Below are positions 16,740-25,375 of a stretch of 64,000 bases of DNA, in pieces. Every line of letters starts with the position of its first letter. Position 1 is the first letter of the stretch. Made by a program: the position numbers and the translations under genes. The notes under the pieces are model-generated. The model was not told the origin of the DNA, did not search any database, and was given only the letters and a program-made list of their open reading frames with translations. Origin of the DNA: Amycolatopsis sp. FDAARGOS 1241 (GTDB lineage: Bacteria; Actinomycetota; Actinomycetes; Mycobacteriales; Pseudonocardiaceae); NCBI RefSeq assembly GCF_016889705.1, contig NZ_CP069526.1, forward strand, positions 2,604,001 through 2,668,000. The letters are read 5' to 3'.

Positions 16740-17780
16740 GTGCCGATCGCCTTCTCGCGCCCACCGCGGCGCCTGCGCGCCGCAATGCTCGCCACCTGTG
16801 CCGTCGCGCTCGCCGCCGCCGGCTGCGCCGGTCACGGTTCCTCGCCGGCCGGCAGCAGCAGCGGCGGGCTGTCCGGCTCTCGCTTCACGCTGATGCTGCA
16901 GAGCACGGCCAACGCCAACAAGGTCGTCGAAGTCCACGCGGTGAACGAGCTGAAGAAGCAGGGCGTCGACGCGTCCGTGAAGTGGAACGACAGCAGCCCG
17001 AACATCGCCATCACCCAGCTCAAGACCGGGGACATCGACGCCTACTCCGAAGCGGTCACCGGTGGGGTGAGCGCGGTCGAGGCCGGTGTGCAGCTCAAGG
17101 ACTTCGCGCTCGCGCAGCCCCGCCAGGACTACGTGTTCCTGTCGAAGGACATCGCCGGTCTCGCCGATCTGCGGGGGAAGAAGATCGGCGTGCAGGACAC
17201 CACGGGGGTCAACTACGCACAGGCGCTGCTGCTCGTGCAGAAGGCAGGACTGACGCCGAAGGACGTGAGCATCATCGCCGTCGGCGGGCAGAGCTCGCGG
17301 CTGCCCGCGCTGGTGGCCGGGCGCGTCGACGTGACGATGCTGAGCCACGCGGCCCAGCTGCAGCTCGAGCCCAAGGGGTTCAAGACGGTCATGGACCTCA
17401 CCAAGGAAGCGCCGAACCTCTACGACGACAACGTCTTCGCCACGCCCGGCTGGCTGGCGAAGAACGAGCCGCTCGCCGTCGCGTTCAACAAGGCGCTGCT
17501 CGACTCCTACGTGTGGTTCAACGACCCCGCGAACACCGACGCGGTGGTGAACGAGGCGCTGCAGATCCAGCCGGCGGCCGACCGAGCGCAGACCGCGCAG
17601 CTGTTCACGATGCTGCGCCAGGCCAACGCCTATCCCGTCGGCACCATCCTCGACCCCGGCCTGCTGGACCAGCAGCAGAAGCTGTACCTCCAGGCGGGCG
17701 CGCTCAAGGCGACGGCGCCGGTGACCCAGTGGGCCGACGCGTCCTACGCCCGGAAAGCGAAGGGGAGCGGGCAGAAATGA
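16740..17780 (+). CDS. ABC transporter substrate-binding lipoprotein (NMT1/SsuA-like)
   Basis: The 346-residue protein has an Arg-rich start, a hydrophobic helix and a lipobox (AAAGCAGH, Cys near 29), so it is a lipid-anchored solute receptor. The mature region follows the NMT1/TauA/SsuA pattern: LMLQSTANANKVVEVHAVN, KTGDIDAYSEAVTGGVSAV, DLRGKKIGVQDTTGVNY, and LPALVAGRVDVTMLSHAAQL. It should deliver the substrate to the adjacent permease. The GTG at 16740 follows AAGGAGTTTGAC. Its stop overlaps the ATPase start by an ATGA. The ligand is not predictable. Confidence 0.88.
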   Translation: MPIAFSRPPRRLRAAMLATCAVALAAAGCAGHGSSPAGSSSGGLSGSRFTLMLQSTANANKVVEVHAVNELKKQGVDASVKWNDSSPNIAITQLKTGDIDAYSEAVTGGVSAVEAGVQLKDFALAQPRQDYVFLSKDIAGLADLRGKKIGVQDTTGVNYAQALLLVQKAGLTPKDVSIIAVGGQSSRLPALVAGRVDVTMLSHAAQLQLEPKGFKTVMDLTKEAPNLYDDNVFATPGWLAKNEPLAVAFNKALLDSYVWFNDPANTDAVVNEALQIQPAADRAQTAQLFTMLRQANAYPVGTILDPGLLDQQQKLYLQAGALKATAPVTQWADASYARKAKGSGQK

Positions 17781-18595
17781 CGCACGCGACAACGGGCGCG
17801 ACCGTCGTCGTGTCCCGGGTGGGCAAGCGCTACTCGCGCCGCCGCGGCTCGGCGAACGTGACCTTGCGCAACGTCAACCTCCAAATCGCCTCCGGTGAGT
17901 TCGTCAGCCTGGTCGGCGCGTCCGGCTGCGGGAAGACGACGCTGATCAGGATGATCGCCGGGCTCGCTCCGTACAGCTCGGGCTCCATCACGGTGGACGG
18001 CGCTGTGGTGCGGGGCGTGCCGAAGCGGCTCGGGTTCGTGTTCCAGGACGCGGCGCTGATGCCGTGGCGCACTTTGCGCGACAACGTGGTGATGGGGCTG
18101 AACGAGACCGGCGCCGACCTCGACCGCCGCACGGTTCAGGCGAAGGTGGCGGAGAAGCTCGCGCTCGTGGGGCTCACCGAATACGCCGGCTACTACCCGC
18201 GCCAGCTCTCCGGCGGCATGAAGCAGCGCGCCGGTCTCGCCCGCGCGCTGGTGAGCGAACCCGATCTGCTGCTGATGGACGAACCGTTCGGCGCGCTCGA
18301 CGCCTTCACCCGCCTGCGGCTGCAGGAGGAGCTCGCCGCGATCGTCGCGGGGTCGAACACCACCACGGTGTTCGTGACCCACGACGTGGACGAGGCCGTG
18401 TTCCTGTCGGACCGGATCGTGGTGCTGACGCCCTCGCCCGGGACCGTGAAGGAGATCGTCTCGGTTGACCTGCCGAAGCCCCGCCTGCGCCGCCAGGGCC
18501 TGCTCGACAACCGCCGAGCCGCCGAACTCCGCGACCACGTTCTGCGGCTGGTGATCGAGGACAACGTGCCCACGCGGCCTCTCGCCAAGGCCTGA
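17777..18595 (+). CDS. ABC transporter ATP-binding protein (SsuB/TauB family)
   Basis: The 272-residue nucleotide-binding subunit shows a complete set of motifs: Walker A GASGCGKTT (47-55), Q-loop FQD (89-91), signature LSGGMKQR (144-151), Walker B LLLMDEP (164-170) and the H-loop in FVTHDVDEA. It energises the permease upstream. The ATG overlaps the receptor stop (ATGA), so all three importer genes form one operon. The C-terminal 60 residues (LPKPRLRRQGLLDNRRAAEL) are typical for the nitrate/sulfonate branch. Confidence 0.92.
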   Translation: MTHATTGATVVVSRVGKRYSRRRGSANVTLRNVNLQIASGEFVSLVGASGCGKTTLIRMIAGLAPYSSGSITVDGAVVRGVPKRLGFVFQDAALMPWRTLRDNVVMGLNETGADLDRRTVQAKVAEKLALVGLTEYAGYYPRQLSGGMKQRAGLARALVSEPDLLLMDEPFGALDAFTRLRLQEELAAIVAGSNTTTVFVTHDVDEAVFLSDRIVVLTPSPGTVKEIVSVDLPKPRLRRQGLLDNRRAAELRDHVLRLVIEDNVPTRPLAKA

Positions 18596-18719
18596 CGCGG
18601 CTCCGCAGTGCTCCCGGACGGCCGGTACTCGGGCGCCGGCCGCCTGGCTACGTCACGGCCGACTCCGCTTCATGCGGCTGGCTCCGTCGCGCGGATTTCG
18701 GCCCTCCGCCGACTCGGAC

Positions 18720-19410
18720 GTCGGCGAACGGCAGTGGCCGGCTGGTGCCGCTCTGGCCGGGAGCCCAGGCGCAGACGAGGCCCCCGTGCCCGCGACCGGC
18801 CGCACGGCACCGCCGCTCGCCGGAAAACCGTCCGCACCGATCCGCAGCGCTGTCGCGCAAGGACACCCCGGCGCGACCATCGGCGAGCGGACGCGCGAGA
18901 TGGGCCGACGCGCCATCGGGTGCCGCGAGATCTTTTCGACACGCCTGTACCCGACCGGCAGTGCCTCGGCGACGAAGGCCGCCACTGCCCCGAGTCGATG
19001 AAGATGTTCGACCTCTCCCGCATCGTCCCGGCCGCCGCTGCGACGGACGCTGCACGCGCGCGTACGGGTTCGCGCGCGACTACGCCCGCCAGCGCACGCA
19101 GTTCGGTAAGCCGATCATCGAGTACCAGGCCGTCGCGTTCCCTCGGCCCGACGTGGCGACCCGCAACGAAGCCTCGTGCTGCTTCGCGCCGCGCGCCGGC
19201 CCGCCTCGTCGCCCGACGGCGAGCGACCACGCGGCCGAGCTACGGGCGCCAGAGACCGCCGTGACCGCCACCGGGACTGCGGTCCAGACCCGGTGGCGGG
19301 TGGGCTGCTCCCGCGAGTACCCGTCGAACAGTGGATGCGCGACCCGAAACTCGAAGTGATCGGAGAGAACAACTCCGACATCACGCGGCTGGTGCTCACC
19401 GCGATCAGTA
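18720..19410 (+). pseudogene. Acyl-CoA dehydrogenase, heavily decayed
   Basis: No open frame is longer than a fragment, but acyl-CoA dehydrogenase signatures appear in order across several frames: GATIGERTREMGRRAIGCRE near 18870, VPDRQCLGDEG near 18950, MKMFDLSRIVPAAAATDAA near 19000, FARDYARQRTQFGKPIIEYQ and AVAF near 19070, and the C-terminal VEQWMRDPKLEVIGE followed by SDITRLVLTAIS near 19330-19405. At least four frameshifts separate them, and the first 100 or more residues are missing. The 3' end abuts the stop codon of the convergent RHS gene. Bases 18596-18720 hold nothing recognisable. Confidence 0.75.
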
Positions 19411-22400
19411 CTTCCCTTGTTTCGTGTCCCAGAAGTACTCGCTGGCCAGGTTCGTCTTGATCTTGTTCGCGTTGTTCGCATAACGAGGGTCGTTGTTCAG
19501 GACGTTCTCGATGTCGTCGAGCGCGTTTTGGGTTTGCGTCTTCTTCGGGTGGTCGTCGGGGAGGTTGTTGACGTGGTCCAGCATCTGATCCCAGGTGCGG
19601 TTCTTGTTCGCCTTGCCAACGACGTCGCCCAGCGTGTAGTCGGTGCGAGGCGGCTTGTTCAGGTCGAAGTTGTTTTCGTGGTGCAGCACGTTGTGGTACT
19701 CGATGACGGACTTCTGGGTGTTGCCTTGGTTGTACCCGAGCTGGTCCTGCTTGATGTGCCCCATTTCGTGGTACAGCGTCTTGTCGCCTTCCCCGGCCTT
19801 GATGTTGATGGTGCCGGAGTGGTGGTTGTAGCCACCCCCGCCTTGCAAGCCGAGGATGTCGTGGCCCGTGCTGTCACCGAACGGCTTGCCGGTATCGGGG
19901 TTCACGTCTGCGAGCTGTTCCGGCTTGTAACCCATGAACTCGCCGACCGTCTTGCCGCCGTCTTCAGGTCCGAAGCCGTGCGCGACACCAGGAGGCAGAT
20001 CCTCGATCTTCGTGTTCAGCGTGATGCGGGGGTCGTCCGGGATGTTCAGGGTCTTCTGCGGCCCGTTGATACCCAGCTCGTTCTTGTAGCTCTCGTACTT
20101 GTCCTCGAACGGGCGGTCGTCCTTGTCCGGACGGTTGTGCCCAGGGTGGTCCTGGCCCGGGGGTTTGTAGGGCGTGCCGGTGTGCCCGCCCTGGTTGCCG
20201 CCCGAGTGGGACTGACCGCCTTCGGCATCGTGGTGGCCGGTGCTGTCGTGGCCGGTGCCGTCGTGGCTCGTGTTGTCGTGACCGTCGTGGTTGTTGCCGG
20301 TGGTGTCTCCGTGGTCGTGGGACGGCGTGTCGTCACCGTGGTGCGTGGTGGTGTCGTTGCCGTGGTGGTCGTTCGGCGTCGTGTCGGTGTGGTGGTCGCC
20401 CGAAGTGCTCGGGCCGTCGCCACCGCTGTGCGCGTGCCCCGGCGGCGGGGGCGGCGGAGGCGGAGGCGGTGCCCCGTCTCCACCACCGTGCGGCCGCCCG
20501 GGTGGGGGCGGTGGAGGAGGCGGTGGTGCGCCGTCGTTTCCTCCGGGCACGTTCGACCCGCCCTTCGCCGGCGGCGGAGGCGGCGGAGGGGGCGGTGGTG
20601 CGCTGTCCCCACTGCCCGCGTGCGGGCGCGCCGGGGGCGGTGGCGGCGGCGGAGGTGGTGGTGCGCCGTCGTTTCCTCCGGGCACGTTCGAGCCGCCCTT
20701 CGCCGGGGGCGGTGGCGGCGGCGGAGGCGGAGGCGGTGCGCTGTCGCCGCTTCCGGACGGCTTCGTGTCGCCGCCGAGGCCGCGCGTGGGCGGCGGTGGC
20801 GGAGGTGGTGGCGGCGGGGGAGCCGCGTCGCCGGAGCCGGGCAGTTTCGAGCCGATGTTCGGCGGGGGAGGTGGTGGCGGAGGAGGAGGCGGTGCCGAAG
20901 CCGGGTTGGGTGTCGGGTTGGAGTTCTGGACGTGCGTGGCGTCGCTGCCGGCGTTGGTGCGCGGCGGGGGCGGCGGAGCAGGCGTCGGAGGAGGGGTGTC
21001 GGTGTCGTCGGGCTTGCTCTGCGAACAGCCGAGCCCGAGCGGGTCGGCCTCGGACAAGGGGTTGGGCACGTAGGCGATCGGGTTCGGCGCGGGCGAGAGC
21101 CCGAGCGGGTCCTGGCTGAGGTAGCGGCCTGTGCCCGGGTCGTAGTAGCGGAAGACGTTGTAGTGGAAGCCGGTCTCGTCGTCGGCGTACTGGCCTGGGA
21201 AGCGCAGCGGCGTCGACACGGTGCCGGGTCGGCTCGGTTTCACGCGGCCCCACAGCGACGTCGTGCCGTGCCAGGCCACGACCCCGTGGGCGTCGATCAT
21301 GTCGACCGGCGTCCCGATCTGGTCGGTGACGAACGAGAAGAACCGCACCCCGGTGCCGAGGTGCTCGGTCTGCGTGACCGGACGGGTGCTGTCGGGGTAG
21401 TGATCCCACGTGAGGACGAGCTGCCGGCCTTGCGCGTCGCGGTGCACCTGCTCCACGAGCAGCTGACCGCTCCAGGCGAAGGTGACCTCTTCGGCCACGC
21501 TGCCGTCGGGTGCCAGGCGCTGCTTGGCAACGCGCCGGCCGAGCGGGTCGTAGCGGTAGCGCCATTCTGTGCCGTCGGGTGTCCGCACGCCGGTGAGGCG
21601 GTCGAGCGGTCCCCACCGGTAGGTCGAGGTCCGGCCATTCTCGTGGCGGGCGGTCAGCCGGCCCTGCGCGTCGTAGGAGTACCGGACCGCGCCCGCGGCC
21701 GCCAGCGTGTTGCCGGTGTACCGCCGCGGCCCGATCTCGGCGGCCGGCAGCTGCGCGGTGACGATGTTGCCGGCCGCGTCGTAGCGGTAGCTCTCGGTCC
21801 CGCTCGGCGCGGCGACGTCGGTGACCCGGCCGGCTTGGTCGAGCCGGAAGCGCACCGGCCCGGAGAGGGCATCGTCGATCCCGACGACCCGGCCGTCGGC
21901 GGCGTACTGGTACCCGCGCTGCTGGATCACGCGGGCGGTGTCGCGCGCCGTCACAACCTGCCGGGTGAGCTGGTGCTCGCCGTCGAAGGTCTGGGCGAGC
22001 GTGGTGCCGGTGCCTGTCGTGCGCTCGACTTCCCGGCCGGCTTCGTCGTGCCGGAACGTCACCAGCTGCCCGGCGACGGACAGGGTCGCCGGAGTGCCGT
22101 CGGGTGCGTAGGTCCACGCACTGTCCACACCAGACGGCGTGAGGCGCTGCACGCGCGCCTCGTCGTACGCGTAAGTGACCGCACGGCCGTCGATGGATTC
22201 CCGCACGACACGGCCGGACTCGTCGCGCTCGATCTCCACGACGCTGTCGCCTTCGGTGGCGCGCACGAGGAAGCCGACAGGGTCGTAGACGTACGTGGTC
22301 ACCCCGGCCGGTGTCCGGCGTTCGACCACGTTGCCCAGCGCATCGTAGACGTAGGTCGTGGCCGCGCCCAGCCCGTCGACGGACTTCACGAGCTGGCCGG

Positions 22401-25155
22401 CGTCGTCGTATTCGAACCGCAGGACCCGGCCGTCGAAGTCCGTCTCGGACACCGTGCGCCCGGCGGCGTCGTAGGTGTAGGACCAGCTCAGGCCCGCGGG
22501 GTTCGTCACGCGGGTGAGCCGCAGTTCGGTGTCGTACTCGTACGAGGTCCGGGCGCCGGTAGGCTCGATCTTCGCCACGGTGAGGTCGAAGGGGCCGTAT
22601 TCGTACCGGACGCCCGCGTGCTCGACGACGTTGCCCTCGGCGTCGTAGCGCCATTCTTCCTGCCGGCCCGTCGGGCCGATCCGGCTGGCGCGCCGCCCCT
22701 CGACCGTCCAGCCGAGGCGAGTGCGGCCACCGGACGCGTCCGTGACGACGCGCGGGCGGCCGAACAGGTCCCGCTCCACCGGGTCTTGAGCCGGTGCCGG
22801 CGCGACCTCGGCTGTCCACTGCCGGTCCTGCTGGAACTCCGTGCCGGCGGTGGCGCGCACGGCGAACAGGTCGGGTGCCTCCCCGGTCGGGAACACCCGC
22901 CGGTAGGTGCGGTCGCCACTGGTGACGGTGAGCGTGAGCGAACCGTCGGCCCCGGACTCGACTTCGGCGCGGCTGCCGTCCGGGCGGACCACCGCCGTCA
23001 GCAGGCCTTCGCCGGTGTATTCGAACTCCGTGGTGCGGCCCAGCCCGTCGGTGCGGGAGAGCAGGCGGTCGTAGCGGTCCCAAGTGGACACCGTCGTCTC
23101 ACCGAGTGGACCGACCTCGCGCACGACCTGGTCGGCCTCGTTGAGGTGGAACTGGGTGCGGTGCCCGACAGAGTCGGTGTACGTGGTGATCCGGCGCTCA
23201 CGGTCGTAGTCGAACTGGCCGTCGTAGAAGCCGCGGTCGCCGACGGTGCGCACGCAGCGGCCCTCGGCGTCGTAGACGTAGCGGTACCAGACTCCGTTGC
23301 GGTCCTGCCAGCCGGTGATCCGGCCCTCGGCGTCGTAGTCGTACGTCTCGGCCAAGCCGGACGAGTTGATCACCCGGGTCAGGCGGCCCAGCTCGTCGTA
23401 GCCGAAGCTGCGGGCGAGCACGGTGAGGTTTCGCGTTTCGTCGAGCACTCGCAACGCCGTGATCCGGCCGGCGTCGGTGTCGAGCTCGACCAGGTACCCG
23501 GTGGAGTGCTTCAGCAGCTTCGGTGCGCCGAGCGGGTCGTATTCGACCACGACCCGTTCTCCGCCGCGCCCGGTCAGCTCCGCGACCGGGAGGACGTCAC
23601 CGCCGCGGCCGGACAGCCGGCCGAACCGCAGTTCGGTGCCCCGCAAGGGATCGGTGACCGTGTAGGTGCCGTCGTCCGCGACCGCCAGGGGCCGGCGAGG
23701 TCCTTCCGCGGGCTGCACCGGTGAGCCAGGTGCGGGGAGCGGGTAGACGAGGATGGTGCCGTCGGCCGAGTAGAAGGTGGCGTTGCGCGCATCCAGTTCG
23801 AGGCGCTGGTCCACGGTGGACGTCCACGTGGGACCGAACCACCGGCCCGCCCGGTACGACGAGAGGTGCAGCCGCTCCAGCACGAGTGGGTCCGGCAGGC
23901 GCAGGTCGACCTGCTCCAGCACGACAGTGCCGCGCACCACGTCGACCGGGTCGGATTTGCAGACCAGGTTGTCCTTGCTCACCGCGGTGTCACGCGGGTT
24001 GCCCGGCTTGGGCGACGGCGGCGGAGTGCCCGGCGTGCCCTTGGGCGTACCGCCGGGTGGAGGTGCATCGGCCGACGAAGGAGCCGGGTCCGGATCGGTC
24101 TTGGGCGGTGGGGGCGGATCGCTCTTCGGAGGCGGCGGGGTGTCGCCGCCTCCTGTGCCGGAGACGTGGGTGGCATCGTCGCCGCCCGATTTGGCGGGCG
24201 GGGGCGGGGTGCCGCCACCGCCGTGGCTGCCCCCGCCACCGGCGCTGGAGGAGTGCGTGGAGTCATCACCCCCCGACTTGGCCGGTGGTGGCGCACCGTC
24301 GCCCCCGCCCTTCGGGGTGCCCCCACCACCACCGACGGGCTTGGGCGGGTCCTTCGGCATGCCGCCGACGTCGCCACCCTTGCCCGCCGACGAGACCTTG
24401 CCACCCTTGAGGCCCTTCAACGCCTTACCGGCGTCCTCGAACAGCGTCCCGGCCTTCTTCAACAACGGGATCAGCGCCTTGAGCGCCTTCACCAGCTTCG
24501 TCACGATCGAGGTGATCTGCGAAGCGGTCTTGGCGACCGCGCTGACCACCTGAGGCACCACCCACGCCAACCCGACACCGAGGGTGAACACCACCTGCAA
24601 CGCCCAACTGATCAAATGCCCGACCAGCTCCGAAATGATGTCGCGCACCAGCGTCCGCACCGCCGCCACGACCTCACCCGCGGTCTTCACCCCGGACGAC
24701 GCGCCCTCACAGCCCTTCTGCGCCGCCTGCAACGTCGTGCCCAGATCCTGCGCCCGCTGCCGATACGCATCCGACGCATCCCCCGACCAGGCCTGCAGAT
24801 CCGAACTCACCGCGCTGTTCAGATCATCCGCAACGCTGCCCAGCTCCTTGGCGACATTCGCCCACGTCTCCGACTGCGCCTTGATCTGATCCGCATTCCC
24901 CGTCAACCCGTTGAGCGCGTCCTTGAGCGGGCCGACGTGCTCCATCAACCACGACACACCCGCAGCCAGAATCGCCCCGAACGGATCCATCGCCACCGAG
25001 AGCGCATCCAGCGCGGTGCCGACCGCACCCATCGCCACCGACGCCCAGTCCCCCGACTCGATCGCCGACGACAGATCGTTCGCCGTCTCCAACAGGGAAA
25101 TGCCCGAATACGCCTTCGTCGAATCGACCGTCGGCGCGATCAAGGGGTTGGTCAT
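19405..25155 (-). CDS. WXG100/RHS-repeat polymorphic toxin with C-terminal HExxH metallopeptidase-like domain
   Basis: The 1916-residue protein is built in modules. Residues 1-170 form a helical WXG100-like domain (WSG at 123-125), suggesting export by a type VII (ESX) system. Residues about 180-240 are hydrophobic helices, and about 250-395 are a Gly/Pro-rich linker. A DUF6531-type start (SDPVDVVRGTVVLEQVDLRL) follows near 400, then many YD/RHS repeats (YDAEGRITGWQDRNG, YDALGNVVERRTPAG and others) to the core end YDPGTGRYLSQDPLGLSPAP near 1350. Residues about 1420-1570 are polyproline blocks, 1580-1645 a His/Asp-rich stretch, and the tip (about 1680-1916) contains TLYHEMGHIKQDQLGYNQ, with HEMGH at 1796-1800 as a zinc-peptidase signature. 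RHS shells encapsulate their toxic tip, used in competition between bacteria. No immunity gene follows: downstream is a pseudogene on the other strand. Confidence 0.85.
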   Translation of the reverse strand: MTNPLIAPTVDSTKAYSGISLLETANDLSSAIESGDWASVAMGAVGTALDALSVAMDPFGAILAAGVSWLMEHVGPLKDALNGLTGNADQIKAQSETWANVAKELGSVADDLNSAVSSDLQAWSGDASDAYRQRAQDLGTTLQAAQKGCEGASSGVKTAGEVVAAVRTLVRDIISELVGHLISWALQVVFTLGVGLAWVVPQVVSAVAKTASQITSIVTKLVKALKALIPLLKKAGTLFEDAGKALKGLKGGKVSSAGKGGDVGGMPKDPPKPVGGGGGTPKGGGDGAPPPAKSGGDDSTHSSSAGGGGSHGGGGTPPPPAKSGGDDATHVSGTGGGDTPPPPKSDPPPPPKTDPDPAPSSADAPPPGGTPKGTPGTPPPSPKPGNPRDTAVSKDNLVCKSDPVDVVRGTVVLEQVDLRLPDPLVLERLHLSSYRAGRWFGPTWTSTVDQRLELDARNATFYSADGTILVYPLPAPGSPVQPAEGPRRPLAVADDGTYTVTDPLRGTELRFGRLSGRGGDVLPVAELTGRGGERVVVEYDPLGAPKLLKHSTGYLVELDTDAGRITALRVLDETRNLTVLARSFGYDELGRLTRVINSSGLAETYDYDAEGRITGWQDRNGVWYRYVYDAEGRCVRTVGDRGFYDGQFDYDRERRITTYTDSVGHRTQFHLNEADQVVREVGPLGETTVSTWDRYDRLLSRTDGLGRTTEFEYTGEGLLTAVVRPDGSRAEVESGADGSLTLTVTSGDRTYRRVFPTGEAPDLFAVRATAGTEFQQDRQWTAEVAPAPAQDPVERDLFGRPRVVTDASGGRTRLGWTVEGRRASRIGPTGRQEEWRYDAEGNVVEHAGVRYEYGPFDLTVAKIEPTGARTSYEYDTELRLTRVTNPAGLSWSYTYDAAGRTVSETDFDGRVLRFEYDDAGQLVKSVDGLGAATTYVYDALGNVVERRTPAGVTTYVYDPVGFLVRATEGDSVVEIERDESGRVVRESIDGRAVTYAYDEARVQRLTPSGVDSAWTYAPDGTPATLSVAGQLVTFRHDEAGREVERTTGTGTTLAQTFDGEHQLTRQVVTARDTARVIQQRGYQYAADGRVVGIDDALSGPVRFRLDQAGRVTDVAAPSGTESYRYDAAGNIVTAQLPAAEIGPRRYTGNTLAAAGAVRYSYDAQGRLTARHENGRTSTYRWGPLDRLTGVRTPDGTEWRYRYDPLGRRVAKQRLAPDGSVAEEVTFAWSGQLLVEQVHRDAQGRQLVLTWDHYPDSTRPVTQTEHLGTGVRFFSFVTDQIGTPVDMIDAHGVVAWHGTTSLWGRVKPSRPGTVSTPLRFPGQYADDETGFHYNVFRYYDPGTGRYLSQDPLGLSPAPNPIAYVPNPLSEADPLGLGCSQSKPDDTDTPPPTPAPPPPPRTNAGSDATHVQNSNPTPNPASAPPPPPPPPPPPNIGSKLPGSGDAAPPPPPPPPPPPTRGLGGDTKPSGSGDSAPPPPPPPPPPPAKGGSNVPGGNDGAPPPPPPPPPPARPHAGSGDSAPPPPPPPPPPAKGGSNVPGGNDGAPPPPPPPPPGRPHGGGDGAPPPPPPPPPPGHAHSGGDGPSTSGDHHTDTTPNDHHGNDTTTHHGDDTPSHDHGDTTGNNHDGHDNTSHDGTGHDSTGHHDAEGGQSHSGGNQGGHTGTPYKPPGQDHPGHNRPDKDDRPFEDKYESYKNELGINGPQKTLNIPDDPRITLNTKIEDLPPGVAHGFGPEDGGKTVGEFMGYKPEQLADVNPDTGKPFGDSTGHDILGLQGGGGYNHHSGTINIKAGEGDKTLYHEMGHIKQDQLGYNQGNTQKSVIEYHNVLHHENNFDLNKPPRTDYTLGDVVGKANKNRTWDQMLDHVNNLPDDHPKKTQTQNALDDIENVLNNDPRYANNANKIKTNLASEYFWDTKQGKY
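20440..20895 (-). repeat. Polyproline block repeats inside the RHS toxin gene
   Basis: Seven or more runs of 9-11 prolines are separated by short Gly/Ser/Asp spacers. Two blocks with spacers AKGGSNVPGGNDGA are nearly identical at DNA level (about 20522-20570 and 20657-20705), implying recent duplication. Copy number here would be prone to slippage. Just downstream in the protein (about 20220-20400) lies a His/Asp-rich stretch that might bind metal. Confidence 0.8.
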
Positions 25156-25303
25156 GGGGCCAAACTAGCAGCGTCGAACGACCGGTCCGCACCGACGATG
25201 CACGGTTGCCCCGTTGTCCCGGCTGTGGGCGACGAGCGGGCACATCGTCCGGAAATCCGAAGATCGGGTGAACCGTTTTGAAGTAGCGGGGCGCACAACT
25301 GCG

Positions 25304-25325
25304 GTTGTACGCCCGTTGTACGCCC
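25304..25325. promoter_or_regulatory. Tandem 11-bp direct repeat in the RHS/TagC-like promoter region
   Basis: GTTGTACGCCC occurs twice head to tail in the 220-bp gap between two divergent genes, about 50 bp before the start of the plus-strand gene. It could be a regulator site or simply a small duplication; no matching regulator is adjacent. Confidence 0.35.
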
Positions 25326-25375
25326 GCGGTGCACCGTGGCCTCCCTGACCGCGTCAGCAGGGAAAGGGGATCACG

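Noticed and set aside
18608..19264. A 218-codon plus-strand gene after the ABC ATPase
   Set aside because: The frame only partly overlaps acyl-CoA dehydrogenase fragments; matching motifs switch frame repeatedly, so it is a pseudogene.
20220..20400. The His-rich segment as an independent small metallochaperone gene
   Set aside because: It is in frame with, and inside, the RHS toxin coding sequence with no own start or ribosome site.
19417..23724. A 1435-codon open frame on the plus strand opposite the RHS toxin gene
   Set aside because: It is the antisense shadow of a GC-rich repeat gene: Val/Arg/Gly-rich, no recognisable domain, while the minus frame has clear RHS, WXG100 and HExxH features.
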